Of a stretch of DNA of 37,298 nt, positions 7,654 through 16,199 are shown one piece after another (position 1 is the first letter of the stretch; each line of letters starts with the position of its first letter). The DNA is from Bacilli bacterium. Lineage in GTDB: Bacteria; Bacillota_I; Bacilli_A; RFN20; CAG-826. Location: positions 1-37,298 of the forward strand of contig JAKSVY010000009.1 in the NCBI GenBank assembly GCA_024413875.1, given 5' to 3'. Made by a program: the position numbers and the translations under genes. Under the pieces are notes generated by a model. It saw only the letters and a program-made list of their open reading frames with translations. It did not search any database and had not been told where the DNA came from.

Positions 7654-9219
7654 TTATGCTTTATAAGGCATAATGTATTCAGCGTATCCAGCATCTAATG
7701 ATGATTTGTAAACACCGTTTTCGAGTGGGTGGCAAACTTTGTTACCACGATAGTAAACTTCAACCGCATTAAATGATGGACCGAAATCAATTGAGTAATT
7801 CATAATGATATCATTATCATCAACTTTGTATTGTGGATTTAATGCATTCATTACCATGTACATGTATTGCATATTATTTCTATCTTTAAGTTCGGTGATT
7901 AACGCTGCATCGCCTTCATCACATGTGAAGTTTTTAACTAACGCTAATTTTTCATCCTTAATGTTTAAGTATCCTGTTGGATATAAACACGGTTCATGTG
8001 CATATGTTTTTGATGCTGAGTATTTAAAGTTAGAAATTACAGGAGCAAATTTTTGCATTTCTTTATGTAAACCTTGCATGATGTAATAAACGCTTGTCTT
8101 GTGACCATCTGTTGTAATGTATGATTCACCATCATTGAACCATTCACCACCAGCTTGGTTATTGTTCCAAACTTTTCTCCAGTATGTGAAGTAACCAAAT
8201 GTTTGGATACCAAATCCCATATATGTATTAAGTTGCCATTGCATTGAGGCAGCATCAACAGGAGCCCATTTTCTACTGTTTGAAATTGTACCGCCAAAAG
8301 TTTGGGCAACAGCTTCAAATTTAACGTTTCTACGCTTACAAATATCAGCGATAAGTTGAATGCCTTTTAAGTGGTCGTTCTTGATTGAAGGTGCGCCACC
8401 TTCAGCAAGTATTGGATATGAGTCCATGAGGACCTTTTCAGCTTTTGATGTATCAAGATAATAATTAACGTACCATTCATAAGCTTGCTCTGGTGTTAAT
8501 TCAGAATTTGGAGAATATCTAGAGATGTTTCTAATATCACTACTATATGGGTTAAGGTTACCTTCAACATAGATATCTTTATCAAGAGCTTTAACAGCGC
8601 GATATGTATAACCGTAGTTAAGTAAGTGTTGATGGAATGGTTCATCTCTTAAGAGAACACCATAGAAAACATCATGGTCATAATATGCACCAATAATTTC
8701 TGCAACATATTCATTAAGTTCTTCTTGGGTTCTAAATTGTTGAATTCCACCTTGGAATTTAGAACCATTTACGGTAAGTGTAACACCATCTTTTCCAACA
8801 ACTGGTTGATCAGCATTGCAAAGGTTATAAAGTCTATTATCACAAACAATAACCTTATCTAATCCCGCTTCTTTCGCGTCATCCATTCTAATCTTTAAAT
8901 CTGATTCTTCGAATGGCTTAGAGTAATCATAACCATCTTCTGATTGAAGCATTAAAACGTTAAGCCCTGCTTCTTTATATTCGCGATATCTTTCAACAGT
9001 ACGGAAGTCTTCTCCTATATCGTATTCAAGACCATTTTCGTACCATTTACCATTGGTTGGAGGAGTATATGCAAATGTCATAAATTCCCCTTCACAATTT
9101 GAATAATCAGGTGCTTTAGAAAGTAAATCAATTGTAATTGCCTTTTGAGCTTCGCAACCGCTGAGGGCAATTAAACCAAATGCACAGATAGAAGTTAATA
9201 ATCTTTTAACATTTTTCAT
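7654..9219 (-). CDS. Lipoprotein with a glycoside-hydrolase-like TIM barrel
   Basis: A 521-residue lipoprotein. The signal peptide ends in lipobox LSGC with Cys22. The rest reads as one alpha/beta barrel: RYREYKEAGLNVLML (about 78-91), FYGVLLRDEP (185-194), VEGNLNP (218-224), MDSYP (265-269), VAQTFGG (304-310), and FGYFTYWR (341-348). The Asp-Glu pair at 192-193 at the end of a strand is placed like the acid/base of clan GH-A enzymes. The second catalytic residue is not certain, so activity is inferred. It shares this order of motifs with the barrel of the 1092-residue protein at 17501-20779. No exact hydrolase family is recognised. It is co-transcribed with the sugar ABC genes. Confidence 0.75.
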   Translation of the reverse strand: MKNVKRLLTSICAFGLIALSGCEAQKAITIDLLSKAPDYSNCEGEFMTFAYTPPTNGKWYENGLEYDIGEDFRTVERYREYKEAGLNVLMLQSEDGYDYSKPFEESDLKIRMDDAKEAGLDKVIVCDNRLYNLCNADQPVVGKDGVTLTVNGSKFQGGIQQFRTQEELNEYVAEIIGAYYDHDVFYGVLLRDEPFHQHLLNYGYTYRAVKALDKDIYVEGNLNPYSSDIRNISRYSPNSELTPEQAYEWYVNYYLDTSKAEKVLMDSYPILAEGGAPSIKNDHLKGIQLIADICKRRNVKFEAVAQTFGGTISNSRKWAPVDAASMQWQLNTYMGFGIQTFGYFTYWRKVWNNNQAGGEWFNDGESYITTDGHKTSVYYIMQGLHKEMQKFAPVISNFKYSASKTYAHEPCLYPTGYLNIKDEKLALVKNFTCDEGDAALITELKDRNNMQYMYMVMNALNPQYKVDDNDIIMNYSIDFGPSFNAVEVYYRGNKVCHPLENGVYKSSLDAGYAEYIMPYKA

Positions 9220-9231
9220 TTTGTAGCCCTC

Positions 9232-10509
9232 CTATAAAACGAGTTCAAGAGAAATATCTTGAAGTGATGACGAATAAACCGCCATATATGTATTTTCTGG
9301 AACGTAATGGTTATCAAACCAACCACCTGGACCATCAATTTCAAATACTGGTTTGTATGTTTCGTGGTCAGTTCCGTAATTTTCGATTTCAGAAATCCAC
9401 CAGCAAACATTATGTAACCAGTCATAACTTGGGTTTGCTGAGACTGCTTGTTCAAAACACCATTGAAGGTAATAGTATTTATTGTTATCTAAATCATCTA
9501 GGCCAAATTCATATTGGGATTGATATGCTCTCTTCATTTCTTGGCTATAACCATAAACTGTGTATGTATGAGTTGCTCTTTGTTCCCAAGATAAAACATA
9601 GCCTTCATCAATTGAATAAGGTGCAAATGAGCCATTTGCCTTATTTGGTTGAACAAATAAACCAATGGAAGGAATTTGTTTTCCTTTGAACTTAACTCCA
9701 GCTTTTTCTCTATTACCAAATGTTTTGTTGATAACGAAATATGAAGCATTTCTAAATGGAGCAGATGGAAGAATAAAGTTATTATCATTTGTTGGATCAA
9801 CAATTGCTTTATTTGATGCATATACTCCATCAATTTGTAAAACATTTGCGTTACCATCAACAGCTTTGTTAGAGACAAAGACATTGATTTCACCTTGAGC
9901 GGATTTCTTACCATTCACCAATGAAACAGAAATACGATAACGGCCTTGCTTTGAACCATCAAAATATCTTTGAGTGAAGTTTACTGCTGAATATACAGGC
10001 TCTGAACCACCTAATGAGAAATCAAAAGGTGCTCTTTCAACATTATCAATAACAAGTTCAGCTTGTGATGGATACATATTCATCGCTACTTCGTTATAAA
10101 TATCGAAGAAGTAAATCTCATCAGCAACACCTGTAAAGAATGCAGCTTTATCAATTGTTAAAAGAGGTTGTTCATCTAAGACTTCAATTTCTTTTGTTAA
10201 GACTTGTTGTTTGTATGTTAATTTAAAGATATGCTTCCCTGTAACTGTTGGATAAAAGACGTTACCAAAAACATTTTCTGTAATCTCTTTTTTGTTCTTT
10301 GTATAAGTAACTGTAATAGAGGCATTATTTCTATCTGAACAATAGAAGAACCATTCAGTATCGATTGGTTTTCCATATTCAAATTCGCCAGAGTAGCCAT
10401 CTACGAGTTTGACTTCTACTGGGGCGTTGATATAACTAGTTGTGGCGGCACAACTACATAAGAAGAGCGAGATGGACAATAGTCCAACTTTTTTGAATTT
10501 GTTTCTCAT
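9232..10509 (-). CDS. Secreted lipoprotein, beta-rich, function unknown
   Basis: A 425-residue lipoprotein with signal peptide and lipobox-like LCSC, Cys20. Residues about 25-110 look like an Ig-type beta-sandwich (alternating strands such as ASITVTYTKN and GKHIFKLTYK). The C-terminal half is rich in aromatic residues (YYYLQWCFEQA, YDWLHNVCWWISEIENYG, EIDGPGGWFDNHY), as in carbohydrate-binding or beta-jelly-roll proteins. I recognise no family. Its start overlaps the preceding permease stop by four bases (ATGA). By position and surface aromatics it may bind glycan, but this is an inference. Confidence 0.65.
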   Translation of the reverse strand: MRNKFKKVGLLSISLFLCSCAATTSYINAPVEVKLVDGYSGEFEYGKPIDTEWFFYCSDRNNASITVTYTKNKKEITENVFGNVFYPTVTGKHIFKLTYKQQVLTKEIEVLDEQPLLTIDKAAFFTGVADEIYFFDIYNEVAMNMYPSQAELVIDNVERAPFDFSLGGSEPVYSAVNFTQRYFDGSKQGRYRISVSLVNGKKSAQGEINVFVSNKAVDGNANVLQIDGVYASNKAIVDPTNDNNFILPSAPFRNASYFVINKTFGNREKAGVKFKGKQIPSIGLFVQPNKANGSFAPYSIDEGYVLSWEQRATHTYTVYGYSQEMKRAYQSQYEFGLDDLDNNKYYYLQWCFEQAVSANPSYDWLHNVCWWISEIENYGTDHETYKPVFEIDGPGGWFDNHYVPENTYMAVYSSSLQDISLELVL

Positions 10510-11426
10510 CCTTTAAGACCTCCTACAGAGATGTTAGTTAAAATAAGCTTTTGGCTGCATGAATAGATAATGATAATTGGGACTGCTGAAACAAGAGTTG
10601 CTGCTGCTTGGACAGCAGTAGCATTTCTTACATAAGTAGCACCACCATTTTGGAAAGCGTATAAACCATATGAAAGAGTTGGATAATCTCTTAAATAAAC
10701 CATGATTGTTGAATAGTCATTCCAAACGCCTAATGAGTTAGAAATAAATAACGCAAGTAAGATTGGTGCAACCATTGGGAAGATAATCTTAAATAAGATA
10801 ATCCAGTTATTAGCGCCATCAATTCTTGCTGATTCACTATATGAATTTGAAATACCAGTAAAGGCACCATGCATAATAATGAATGTGAAATCAAAGCCAG
10901 TAATCCAGGCAATCCAGAATAATAATGGGTTATTCATCATATTAAGACCAATGAAGAGCTTAATAGATGCTGCACCAGTACCAAAGATAGGGATTGTTTG
11001 AACAAAGATAGCTAAAAGATAAATGAGTCTCTTGCCTGGGAAATTGTATTTAGCAACTGCATAAGCAAGAACTGTTGAGGCAAGTAAAGATAAAGAAACT
11101 TTAGCGACAGTAAACCAAATAGAGTTAAATAACATAGCGAGTAAGTTTTGATCACCAGCATCTGTCATAACTGAGAATGATTCAATAACCCCTGCCCAAG
11201 TTTCGCCTTGTGGCTTTCCTTTAACAATAAAGTAATCAATGAATCTTGCACCTTCACCTCTAATAGTGTTTCCAACGTCAGTAATAGAAGTTAATATTGC
11301 AGAATATATTGGATAAAGGAAAACTAAAGACATAAAGACAAAGAACATGAAATAGACAACATATGTTATCTTTTCAGACCAGGTCTTGTGGATAAATTTG
11401 AGGAATAGATTTTTAAGTTTCTTCAT
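10506..11426 (-). CDS. Sugar ABC transporter permease, MalG type
   Basis: A 306-residue inner-membrane permease with six predicted helices. It has the EAA loop of binding-protein-dependent importers (SESARIDGANNWIILFKIIFPM, about residues 192-213), which contacts the ATPase. Family level is carbohydrate uptake subfamily 1, MalG/LacG/UgpE-like. I take the ATG at 11426 as start because GAGGT lies nine bases upstream. A TTG five codons earlier gives a longer frame but would overlap the end of the preceding gene. An extra extracytoplasmic stretch (about residues 47-82) lies between helices 1 and 2. It pairs with the MalF-type permease just upstream. Confidence 0.9.
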   Translation of the reverse strand: MKKLKNLFLKFIHKTWSEKITYVVYFMFFVFMSLVFLYPIYSAILTSITDVGNTIRGEGARFIDYFIVKGKPQGETWAGVIESFSVMTDAGDQNLLAMLFNSIWFTVAKVSLSLLASTVLAYAVAKYNFPGKRLIYLLAIFVQTIPIFGTGAASIKLFIGLNMMNNPLLFWIAWITGFDFTFIIMHGAFTGISNSYSESARIDGANNWIILFKIIFPMVAPILLALFISNSLGVWNDYSTIMVYLRDYPTLSYGLYAFQNGGATYVRNATAVQAAATLVSAVPIIIIYSCSQKLILTNISVGGLKG

Positions 11427-11430
11427 AATC

Positions 11431-12384
11431 TTATACCTCAACTGTTGGAATTACTTTATTAAGTATATTTCTACCTAATAAAACAACTGGAATACTTACA
11501 AGGGAAATAAAGACACCTAACGCAGCTGGATAATAATAGTTCGCTGTTACAGGGTTCTTTGAGATATCTAATGTAAGTGTATATAAGTAATAGCCCATAG
11601 TGGCTGTGCCATTACCACCTGTACCATTTGTGTATAAATAAACATTACCTTCAACAACAAGCATGCTGCACAAAGATACGGTAATTAATGTTTGAAGGGT
11701 TGGCCAAGAACAAGGGAGTGATACAACAACAAAACTACCCCAGAAATCAAGCCCATCAAGTTTAGCAGCTTCTAATAATTCTGGTGGTACTTTTGTGTAA
11801 GCACCGGTAACGATAACACTACCACCGACTGCACCAGAAATAAATGTAATGAAAACAATGGTCTTAAATGCTGTGTCGTTAGCAAGGAATAATCCATCGG
11901 TTAAAGCTTTTTCAGAAATATTCGCGTGGAACCAGTTAGTTAATATGTACTGTACTAAACCATCTGGGTCACAAACACTCTTAAGTAAAGATACCCAAAC
12001 AACAGCACCAACAATACCAGAGATTGAGAAAATAACTCTGAATGCATAGTGACCAGTTACTCGTTTATATAATACATATGTTCCAGCAAGACCAAATGGG
12101 TAGGCAACAATATTAGTTGTAAGCCATAATAATAACGATCTTCCAACCATGGTGATAATACTTCTATTTGGATCGTTTTTATTAACGATATTAAGCATTA
12201 CGTCATGGAAGTTCTTTAATGTAAATTCCCCTGTTCTTGTTTGGAAAGCAAGAGCGATTGAGGAAATGTTTACATAGAACCAGAAGATAATGAATTGGAG
12301 AACTGGAATAGCAATAAGTAAATAAACGAAAAGGAAATTTCGCTTATCACTTTGACTATAATGTTTCCATTTAAATTTTTTCAT
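11431..12384 (-). CDS. Sugar ABC transporter permease, MalF type
   Basis: A 317-residue permease with six predicted helices and the EAA loop PPELLEAAKLDGLDFWGSF (about residues 200-218). It lacks the long periplasmic insertion of enteric MalF, as usual in Firmicutes. It forms the translocation heterodimer with the MalG-type protein four bases downstream. The gene follows the solute-binding protein by six bases. Substrate cannot be deduced from the permease. The operon's barrel proteins and binding modules indicate a glycan-derived oligosaccharide. Confidence 0.9.
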   Translation of the reverse strand: MKKFKWKHYSQSDKRNFLFVYLLIAIPVLQFIIFWFYVNISSIALAFQTRTGEFTLKNFHDVMLNIVNKNDPNRSIITMVGRSLLLWLTTNIVAYPFGLAGTYVLYKRVTGHYAFRVIFSISGIVGAVVWVSLLKSVCDPDGLVQYILTNWFHANISEKALTDGLFLANDTAFKTIVFITFISGAVGGSVIVTGAYTKVPPELLEAAKLDGLDFWGSFVVVSLPCSWPTLQTLITVSLCSMLVVEGNVYLYTNGTGGNGTATMGYYLYTLTLDISKNPVTANYYYPAALGVFISLVSIPVVLLGRNILNKVIPTVEV

Positions 12385-12390
12385 TGTTTG

Positions 12391-14091
12391 TTATTTTTGG
12401 ATGTTTTCGAGCCATCTACTCCATTCGCCTTTAATAAAATCGTAATCTTTCTTTACGAGATCACTAGCTTGATCGTAATAAATGTGTACTTTTTCTGGAT
12501 CAAGTCTACCTGTTCTATCATCATATGCTGATGTTTCTGTTAATTCCGCATTAGTGTGGAAATAACCTGTATTTGTTGTAGGAGAGAAACGGCCAAGGTT
12601 AGAACCAATTTCTTTTCTTAAGCCAGTTAATTGTGGCCAAATTGTTGATGCGTATTTGTGTGAACCAATTTGGAGTTGGCTTCTTGTGAAAGGTAATAAA
12701 CCTTCAGAGTTATTAACTGCTTTTGAGTATGGTGAGAAACAGTGAGATGTTTCAAAATACATTCTTGAGAAATCATCACTTGCAATCATTCTTAAGAATT
12801 TACCAGCGATATCTTTATGTGTATCATCAATACCTTTTGCAAGATAAGCATTACCAGTTTCAACACCGCGGTTATTGTAAACACCACGTGCTTCACAAAC
12901 TCTAAGAACTGATGCTTCTGTTAAAGAAACACTAAATTCAGTGTTAACTTCTGAAGTGATTTGGCTAACTTCTTTACCTGCATCAGCGCCTTTAACAACT
13001 TTAACAAGGATATCTTCAACCTTAGCTGCATCAGTGATATTAGCATCTGTTCCTGGGCCCCATAATTTTGTTCCTAATCCAGAAGCAAGAGGAACGTTGA
13101 TGAATGATAATTTTGATAAATCAGCATCATCAGGATAGTTTGCTGCTGTTTCGTTAAGTGCCCAGTCACCATCAAATAAGAAGACACCACCACCATCTTC
13201 ATAATCTGCCATTAATGAATCGTGAGCCTTTTCAATTGAATAGTTCTTTGCGCCTTTAACAAAGTTTTTAAAATCATATGTTTCAAAAACCATAGCGCCT
13301 GCTTGTCTAAGATTATCTGAATTATAAACTTCATAACCAGACGCTGTGTTATATGATCCATCAGGATTATTCATAGACCAGAATGTATCCCATTCATCTC
13401 TACCACCTAATTGAGTGAGCCAAGAGTTAATCATAACTGAAGCATAACCTGTGTTACCAACAGTAGTAATTGGTTTTACTCTTCTTTCATTTTCAGTGAT
13501 TGTGTGAACCATATTAAAGAATTGGTTTGTTGTAACTGGGAGATAATCAAATCCACATCTAGCGAGCTTGTCTGTGTTTACAACAAGCGCACCAATAGAG
13601 TTTTGATAGAAGAAGTTATATGATTTTCCATTTGCTTGATACCAGTCAGCACCGAAAGACTTATCGAGTTTTTCTCTAACTGTTTTTTCTTCTTCATTAC
13701 CATTAAAATCAATAGCCTTTTGGTCATATACAAGGTCATCTAATTCTTCAACAAGTACATCACCTTCGTTATATACACGTGTTGGTGATAAAGAACCTGT
13801 AAAGTAAAGGTCAACAGACTTTTTAGCGTAGCCTTCTAATAAATCGTTATAGACAGTTCCACCATCATTTTGTCTTGTTGGTTTAATTAAGTTAACCTTA
13901 TAGCCTTCTTCTTTGTAGACTTCTTGGAATTTTGTAATTAAATTATTCATCCATTCGTAACCATAGCCACCTAATAAAAGTTTGACATTAAGTGTCTTTG
14001 GTTCGACTTTAATTTGTTTTTTACAACCTGCTACAGTAATTGTGAGAACTGAAGCAAGAGCAGTTACTAATAATGCATTACTTTTTTTCAT
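12391..14091 (-). CDS. ABC sugar solute-binding lipoprotein
   Basis: A 566-residue family 1 extracellular binding protein. The signal peptide ends VAGC with Cys23 as the lipid anchor. The mature protein shows the two-lobe pattern: KLLLGGYGYEWMNNLITKFQEVYKEE at the start, DLYFTGSLSPTRVYNEGDVLVEL, then NSIGALVVNTDKLARCGFDYLP, and GVFLFDGDWALNE in the C-lobe. Length is at the large end of the family (usual 400-450), as in proteins that bind longer oligosaccharides. It is placed directly upstream of the two permeases, and a strong ribosome binding site (AAGGAG) lies before its ATG. Confidence 0.9.
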   Translation of the reverse strand: MKKSNALLVTALASVLTITVAGCKKQIKVEPKTLNVKLLLGGYGYEWMNNLITKFQEVYKEEGYKVNLIKPTRQNDGGTVYNDLLEGYAKKSVDLYFTGSLSPTRVYNEGDVLVEELDDLVYDQKAIDFNGNEEEKTVREKLDKSFGADWYQANGKSYNFFYQNSIGALVVNTDKLARCGFDYLPVTTNQFFNMVHTITENERRVKPITTVGNTGYASVMINSWLTQLGGRDEWDTFWSMNNPDGSYNTASGYEVYNSDNLRQAGAMVFETYDFKNFVKGAKNYSIEKAHDSLMADYEDGGGVFLFDGDWALNETAANYPDDADLSKLSFINVPLASGLGTKLWGPGTDANITDAAKVEDILVKVVKGADAGKEVSQITSEVNTEFSVSLTEASVLRVCEARGVYNNRGVETGNAYLAKGIDDTHKDIAGKFLRMIASDDFSRMYFETSHCFSPYSKAVNNSEGLLPFTRSQLQIGSHKYASTIWPQLTGLRKEIGSNLGRFSPTTNTGYFHTNAELTETSAYDDRTGRLDPEKVHIYYDQASDLVKKDYDFIKGEWSRWLENIQK

Positions 14092-14105
14092 AACTTTTCT
14101 CCTTG

Positions 14106-15980
14106 TTATTTACCTGGATATACTTTGATATTATCGAAATACCAATCACCTGCGGTAGAACCCATTATTTGAGCAAATCTACCATCATTAGTTATCTTTC
14201 TTCTTGGGACTGTGTATGTTACCCATGTTTCGGCTGGATGGATATATCCTTCTCCACCGAACCCTTCTGCGTGTGGATCTTTTGATTGGTCAGTTGACGC
14301 TCCATCAACAAGAACTGCAGTTGTTGGGTTTGAGTTACATCCAACAGTTGAATACACATCAAATGTAATGTAACCATTTTTGCCAATATAGTTAACTAAT
14401 GCAGTTGAGATGTAAACAGCTGAATAGCCAGATACCTTATTTAATTTAATTGAACGATTGCCCTCACTCTTAAAATCGTAAGAATAATCAACGCTTCTAG
14501 TAGCTTCGCCATTAGCAAGGAACACTTGTTTACCTACTGGTGTTGCGTTTGCGTGTCCGCCATCATAGAAGATAACGTTTGAAGGATTTTGAACACGATA
14601 ACCATTTTCAAATCCAAGAATTCCACCATCTTGCTTTGTCATATCAAGGTCAAGGTGACGTTTAACTGGTCTAATGTTATCAACCCATAAGGTTTCTCCA
14701 TCACTTAATGCTCCATAGATGAAGTATTCAAGTCCTTGCATATATTCTCTTTTGAATGAGAATGTTTTCCATTTTGTATCAACACCGCAAGGTGTGTAGT
14801 TATTTTCGTATGTCCAGTTAGATACTTTACCTTCTGCATAGTATCTTGCACGGAAGTTACTTGCTGCTACTGATGCCTTTGCATCAAAGTTAATAGCGAC
14901 AACTTCAGGATCAGCGAAGCAATCGTTTAAGAATGATTCAGCAACTTTAATTCCGTAGTCACCAACTTGACCAGTAACACCAATATCTACTCTTAAACAT
15001 TGACTACCTGATGTACCTTGAGTTCTATCAATAGAGTAGTTAGTTCTATTACCGGTTTGTAAGACTGATGGGAGTGTATTCTTTTCAAAAGATAATCCCC
15101 ATAAAGCATGTAATTCAACATCATGATCTAATGTCCATTTACCAGATTGTTGGAATTCAACATCATTTGCGTCCGCCCAACAAACTCCATCATAATCAGG
15201 GTTTGGTGAGACCACATCAATAAGGGTGTAATTAGAATCATAATCAACAGTTTGTTCTTGAATGATTTCTCCATTTTGAACATATTTAATTTTGTATTGT
15301 TTTGGAGTGGCTACTTTATTAAATGTGTAGTTTCCAAGTCTTCCAGTGAAATCAATTGTGTCTCCAGCATTTACTTCAACACTTCCACATACCCATTTTG
15401 TGTTATATCCAGAAGGACCTGCAGGAGCATGAACCACCGGACTAGAAATTGTATATGTTGCTGTATAAGAGACATTTTCATCAGATACGAAAATTGCTGT
15501 ATATGGAGTTTCTTCTCTTGTGACATTAACAGTGAAGTCCTCGTGTCTATCTTTGTAATCAAATGTTTCTGCAACAAAGGTATATCCTCCATCATCTTCA
15601 AATCCAGGCATTTCAATGGATTCAGATTCAACGTTATATGTTGTAGTTGCAACAACTTCGTTTCCAAACATAAAAGAAATTACATAGTTATGAAGAACAT
15701 AATCAGCATCCACTACATAATCGTGATCTAATTTTTCAAAATCAAATTGTTCCCATTCAACATCATAGCCAACACGTTCGTTGATTTGAATGTTGGAATC
15801 AAAGTTTAAAACGTCTTGATAAGTAGTTTTTCCAACCACTACTTCCATTTGATCAAGTTTGTCACCTTCTGCTTGGTAGAATCCTAAAGTATATTTAACT
15901 TCAGCATTCTTGTTATTTCCACAACCACATAAAACAGTAGCCGAGAAAATAGCAGCAAGTACGATTTTAGAAGCCTTCAT
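14106..15980 (-). CDS. Surface lipoprotein with InlB-repeat-like and tandem binding modules
   Basis: A 624-residue lipoprotein, first gene of the ten-gene operon (SD AAGGAGG). The signal peptide ends LCGC with Cys20. Residues about 25-295 hold several short beta repeats of InlB B-repeat type (for example YKIKYVQNGEIIQEQTVDYD ending in HALW). Two beta-sandwich modules follow: A (about 295-440, with VAINFDAKAS and YFIYGALSDGETLWVDNIRP) and B (about 453-622, with ITFDVYS and TNDGRFAQIMGSTAGDWYFD). Both modules recur in the same order in the 1092-residue protein at 17501-20779. They look like carbohydrate-binding jelly rolls. I infer a glycan-binding surface protein; no catalytic motif is seen. 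Confidence 0.8.
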   Translation of the reverse strand: MKASKIVLAAIFSATVLCGCGNNKNAEVKYTLGFYQAEGDKLDQMEVVVGKTTYQDVLNFDSNIQINERVGYDVEWEQFDFEKLDHDYVVDADYVLHNYVISFMFGNEVVATTTYNVESESIEMPGFEDDGGYTFVAETFDYKDRHEDFTVNVTREETPYTAIFVSDENVSYTATYTISSPVVHAPAGPSGYNTKWVCGSVEVNAGDTIDFTGRLGNYTFNKVATPKQYKIKYVQNGEIIQEQTVDYDSNYTLIDVVSPNPDYDGVCWADANDVEFQQSGKWTLDHDVELHALWGLSFEKNTLPSVLQTGNRTNYSIDRTQGTSGSQCLRVDIGVTGQVGDYGIKVAESFLNDCFADPEVVAINFDAKASVAASNFRARYYAEGKVSNWTYENNYTPCGVDTKWKTFSFKREYMQGLEYFIYGALSDGETLWVDNIRPVKRHLDLDMTKQDGGILGFENGYRVQNPSNVIFYDGGHANATPVGKQVFLANGEATRSVDYSYDFKSEGNRSIKLNKVSGYSAVYISTALVNYIGKNGYITFDVYSTVGCNSNPTTAVLVDGASTDQSKDPHAEGFGGEGYIHPAETWVTYTVPRRKITNDGRFAQIMGSTAGDWYFDNIKVYPGK

Positions 15981-16017
15981 AACTTTTCCTCCTTGAACTA
16001 GGGAACTGTTTAATAAA

Positions 16018-16035
16018 AAAGAATAGTCATTCTTT
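16018..16035. promoter_or_regulatory. Palindrome upstream of the glycan operon, possible operator
   Basis: AAAGAATAGTCATTCTTT is a 7-bp perfect inverted repeat around a four-base centre. It lies between a minus-strand -10 box and the ribosome binding site of the first lipoprotein gene, so it could be an operator or a leader hairpin. Confidence 0.45.
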
Positions 16036-16045
16036 GTTCAGTATA

Positions 16046-16051
16046 ATTATA
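16046..16051 (-). promoter_or_regulatory. -10 box of the ten-gene glycan operon
   Basis: TATAAT on the minus strand, about 65 bases before the first ATG. I see no good -35 hexamer 16-18 bases upstream, which would fit activator dependence. TATACT five bases downstream is an alternative. Confidence 0.45.
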
Positions 16052-16125
16052 AATTATCTTATAAAAATAAATCCATAGTATTAAAGGTTATTTTTTTATT
16101 AAATCGTGCTCGTAGCAAAAATAAT

Positions 16126-16144
16126 AAAGTTACATAGTAACTTT
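16126..16144 (-). terminator. Hairpin after the MalK-type ATPase gene, possible terminator
   Basis: AAAGTTAC-ATA-GTAACTTT is a perfect 8-bp stem with a three-base loop. On the minus strand it is followed by ATTATTTTTG. The stem is AT-rich and weak, and it could instead be a protein-binding palindrome. Confidence 0.5.
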
Positions 16145-16199
16145 CTTTATGTTAGTTTTTATATTTTATTAATCTATGTATATTGAATAATACAACTCT

